A stretch of DNA of 64,000 bases, taken from assembly GCA_039184335.1 (NCBI GenBank), contig JBCDBD010000002.1, positions 134,136 through 198,135 of the forward strand, read 5' to 3'. Each line of letters starts with the position of its first letter. The stretch's first letter is position 1. Below the pieces are notes generated by a model. That model saw nothing but the letters and a program-made list of their open reading frames with translations. It did no database searches and had not been told where the DNA came from. The position numbers and the translations under genes were made by a program. Shown one piece after another: positions 62,961 through 64,000 of the stretch. Source of the stretch: JBCDBD01 sp039184335. Lineage in GTDB: Bacteria; Bacteroidota; Bacteroidia; Flavobacteriales; Flavobacteriaceae.

Positions 62961-63146
62961 ATGGCATTTCCAAAATTTGAAATCAAAAAAAGCAGCAACG
63001 GCAAATTCTATTTTAACCTTCGCTCTAAAGGCAATGGTGAAATCATTGCTACAAGCGAGATGTACAACGCTAAACAATCTTGCAAAAACGGAATCGAAGC
63101 GGTAAAACGAGATGCATCTGTAGCACAAGTTGAGGACTTAACCTAA
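62961..63146 (+). CDS. DUF1508 (YegP-type) protein
   Basis: A 61-residue single DUF1508 repeat: FPKFEIKKSSNGKFYFNLRS, then GNGEIIATSEMYNAKQSC and GIEAVKRDA. These are the usual FxL(K/R)AxNGxxIxxSExYxxxxxCxxGIxSV family positions. YegP-like proteins have no proven role. It opens a unit of three co-directional genes (10-12 nt gaps) controlled by the operator upstream. Confidence 0.85.
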   Translation: MAFPKFEIKKSSNGKFYFNLRSKGNGEIIATSEMYNAKQSCKNGIEAVKRDASVAQVEDLT

Positions 63147-63156
63147 AAACTAAGCC

Positions 63157-63456
63157 ATGAGCTATAGAAGGGGCTATTATAAGAAAGATGGCACATACGT
63201 TCAAGGCCATTTTGTGACTAAATCACCTAAAAAATCAAAAAGAAGGAAAACGAAAAAGGGTTGTCTTGGCTTTGTATTGACCATTGTACTTGCGTTAATC
63301 GCAATTTCATGTGAAAACGATTCAGATTGCGATAGCAATTGTTCCGATTTTTCGTCTCAAGCTGCAGCCCAATCCGCTTTTGAAAGTAATAGAAGTTGCT
63401 ATTCCAATTTAGATAGAGACAATGATGGAATAGCCTGCGAAAACAATAATAACTAA
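63157..63456 (+). CDS. Membrane-anchored Excalibur calcium-binding protein
   Basis: A 99-residue protein with a basic, Tyr-rich N-terminus (SYRRGYYKKDGTYVQGHFVT), one membrane helix (GFVLTIVLALIAISC) and a C-terminal Excalibur motif (AAQSAFESNRSC, LDRDNDGIACE), in which the acidic DxDxDG loop binds calcium. The first 30 residues resemble SH3-like KKDGTYV modules. It lies 10 nt after DUF1508 and 12 nt before the TerB-like gene. Confidence 0.85.
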   Translation: MSYRRGYYKKDGTYVQGHFVTKSPKKSKRRKTKKGCLGFVLTIVLALIAISCENDSDCDSNCSDFSSQAAAQSAFESNRSCYSNLDRDNDGIACENNNN

Positions 63457-63468
63457 CATGCTATTATA

Positions 63469-63864
63469 ATGAATATTTCCACCGAATTGAAAAGTCATTT
63501 TTTGAGACTTTATCAGATAGCTTTTACTGATGACAATTTTGATGTGCTGGAGTTGCAGATGCTCTACAAATTTGCTGAGGAAAGAGGAATAAGTAAAGAT
63601 CAATTAAATGATATTTTATTGCATCCTTCACAAGATTCCATAATACCAAAATCACTAGAGGGAAAAATTGAATACCTATATGATTTGGCCTTGATGATTT
63701 GGGCCGATGGCATCGTAACAGATGATGAAGTAAATACTCTAAGAAAGTACTGTCTAAAATTTGATTTCGAAGAAGAGAATGTTAGAGATATCTGTGAATT
63801 TCTATTAGAAAACGCAAAGGCCAATATTCCGTTAAAAGAATTGATATCCAAAATGGAAGAATAG
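63469..63864 (+). CDS. TerB-like helical protein
   Basis: A 131-residue all-helical protein. The pattern LALMIWADGIVTDDEVNTLR near residues 73-92 is the acidic turn of the TerB fold, repeated in weaker form at ITDDNFDVLELQ-like AFTDDNFDVLELQML. TerB proteins bind metal and often occur in stress or phage-defence settings. The window ends 136 nt after it with no further gene start. Confidence 0.8.
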   Translation: MNISTELKSHFLRLYQIAFTDDNFDVLELQMLYKFAEERGISKDQLNDILLHPSQDSIIPKSLEGKIEYLYDLALMIWADGIVTDDEVNTLRKYCLKFDFEEENVRDICEFLLENAKANIPLKELISKMEE

Positions 63865-64000
63865 AGGTGATTTAAACTTTTTTTGGATCGAAAGTTAGGG
63901 TTGCAGAGATTTGTGTTGCGAAACATAAGTCAAACCCAAACAACCCTTTATGTACTTTGTACTTGATAAAGATATGATAGAAAAAGAGATTGTGGCCTAT

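Overview
The window comes from a chromosome of a marine-type member of the Flavobacteriaceae (Bacteroidota). The evidence is the fused cbb3 oxidase subunit CcoNO, type IX secretion sorting domains of both type A and type B, DUF6090 and DUF4230 proteins, -7 promoter elements of the form TAnnTTTG in place of sigma70 boxes, and few Shine-Dalgarno sequences. No rRNA, complete tRNA or CRISPR array was seen.

From 1 to 36.6 kb the content is core metabolism. First comes a block of mostly minus-strand genes (single-domain response regulator, MmcQ-like, Dabb, DUF4230, cyclase, hemW, ruvC, a lipoprotein). It is followed by a complete histidine-degradation operon hutH-hutI-hutU-hutG, which converts histidine to glutamate and formamide, and by xylB-xylA for xylose. 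A BLUF photoreceptor follows. From 15.9 to 35.4 kb lies a microaerobic respiration island: copper ATPase ccoI, ccoS-ccoNO-ccoQ-ccoP-ccoG-ccoH and a TauE/SafE membrane protein; oxygen-independent hemN; three UspA proteins; a CBS-domain protein; a PAS histidine kinase with a partner that fuses a receiver domain to a Crp/Fnr regulator; and ackA-pta. Five copies of the palindrome TGAYAAATRTCA sit in front of six transcription units here. Each is exactly 23 nt from a TAnnTTTG-like -7 element. This outlines a local Fnr-like regulon, most simply served by the receiver-Crp protein encoded in its middle.

From about 36.7 to 58.3 kb the window looks like accessory DNA. It holds an IS5-type insertion with a broken transposase, at least three decayed genes (a membrane HTH-like paralogue, a Crp/Fnr gene and an alpha/beta hydrolase with two nonsense codons), and four DUF6090 membrane proteins whose 5' ends are nearly identical at the DNA level while the rest diverges. 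Their 3' flanks carry repeats that resemble gene-cassette recombination sites. The segment also has a lectin/Ig surface protein, a run of three secreted or surface genes, and a cluster of hairpins beside a 3' fragment of a tRNA-Asp gene. Homologous segments at 36.7-37.1 and 58.2-58.6 kb bracket the region.

From 58.3 kb to the end there is an intact membrane protein, a small lipoprotein, a TPR histidine kinase and LuxR-type response regulator pair, and several small proteins (a YjzC-like protein, a Cys-rich exported protein, DUF1508, Excalibur, TerB). Two promoters here share a second palindrome, TTACAGAWAYCTGTAA, again centred exactly 29.5 nt upstream of TAGGTTTG. This suggests a second, stand-alone regulon, perhaps controlled by the adjacent two-component pair.
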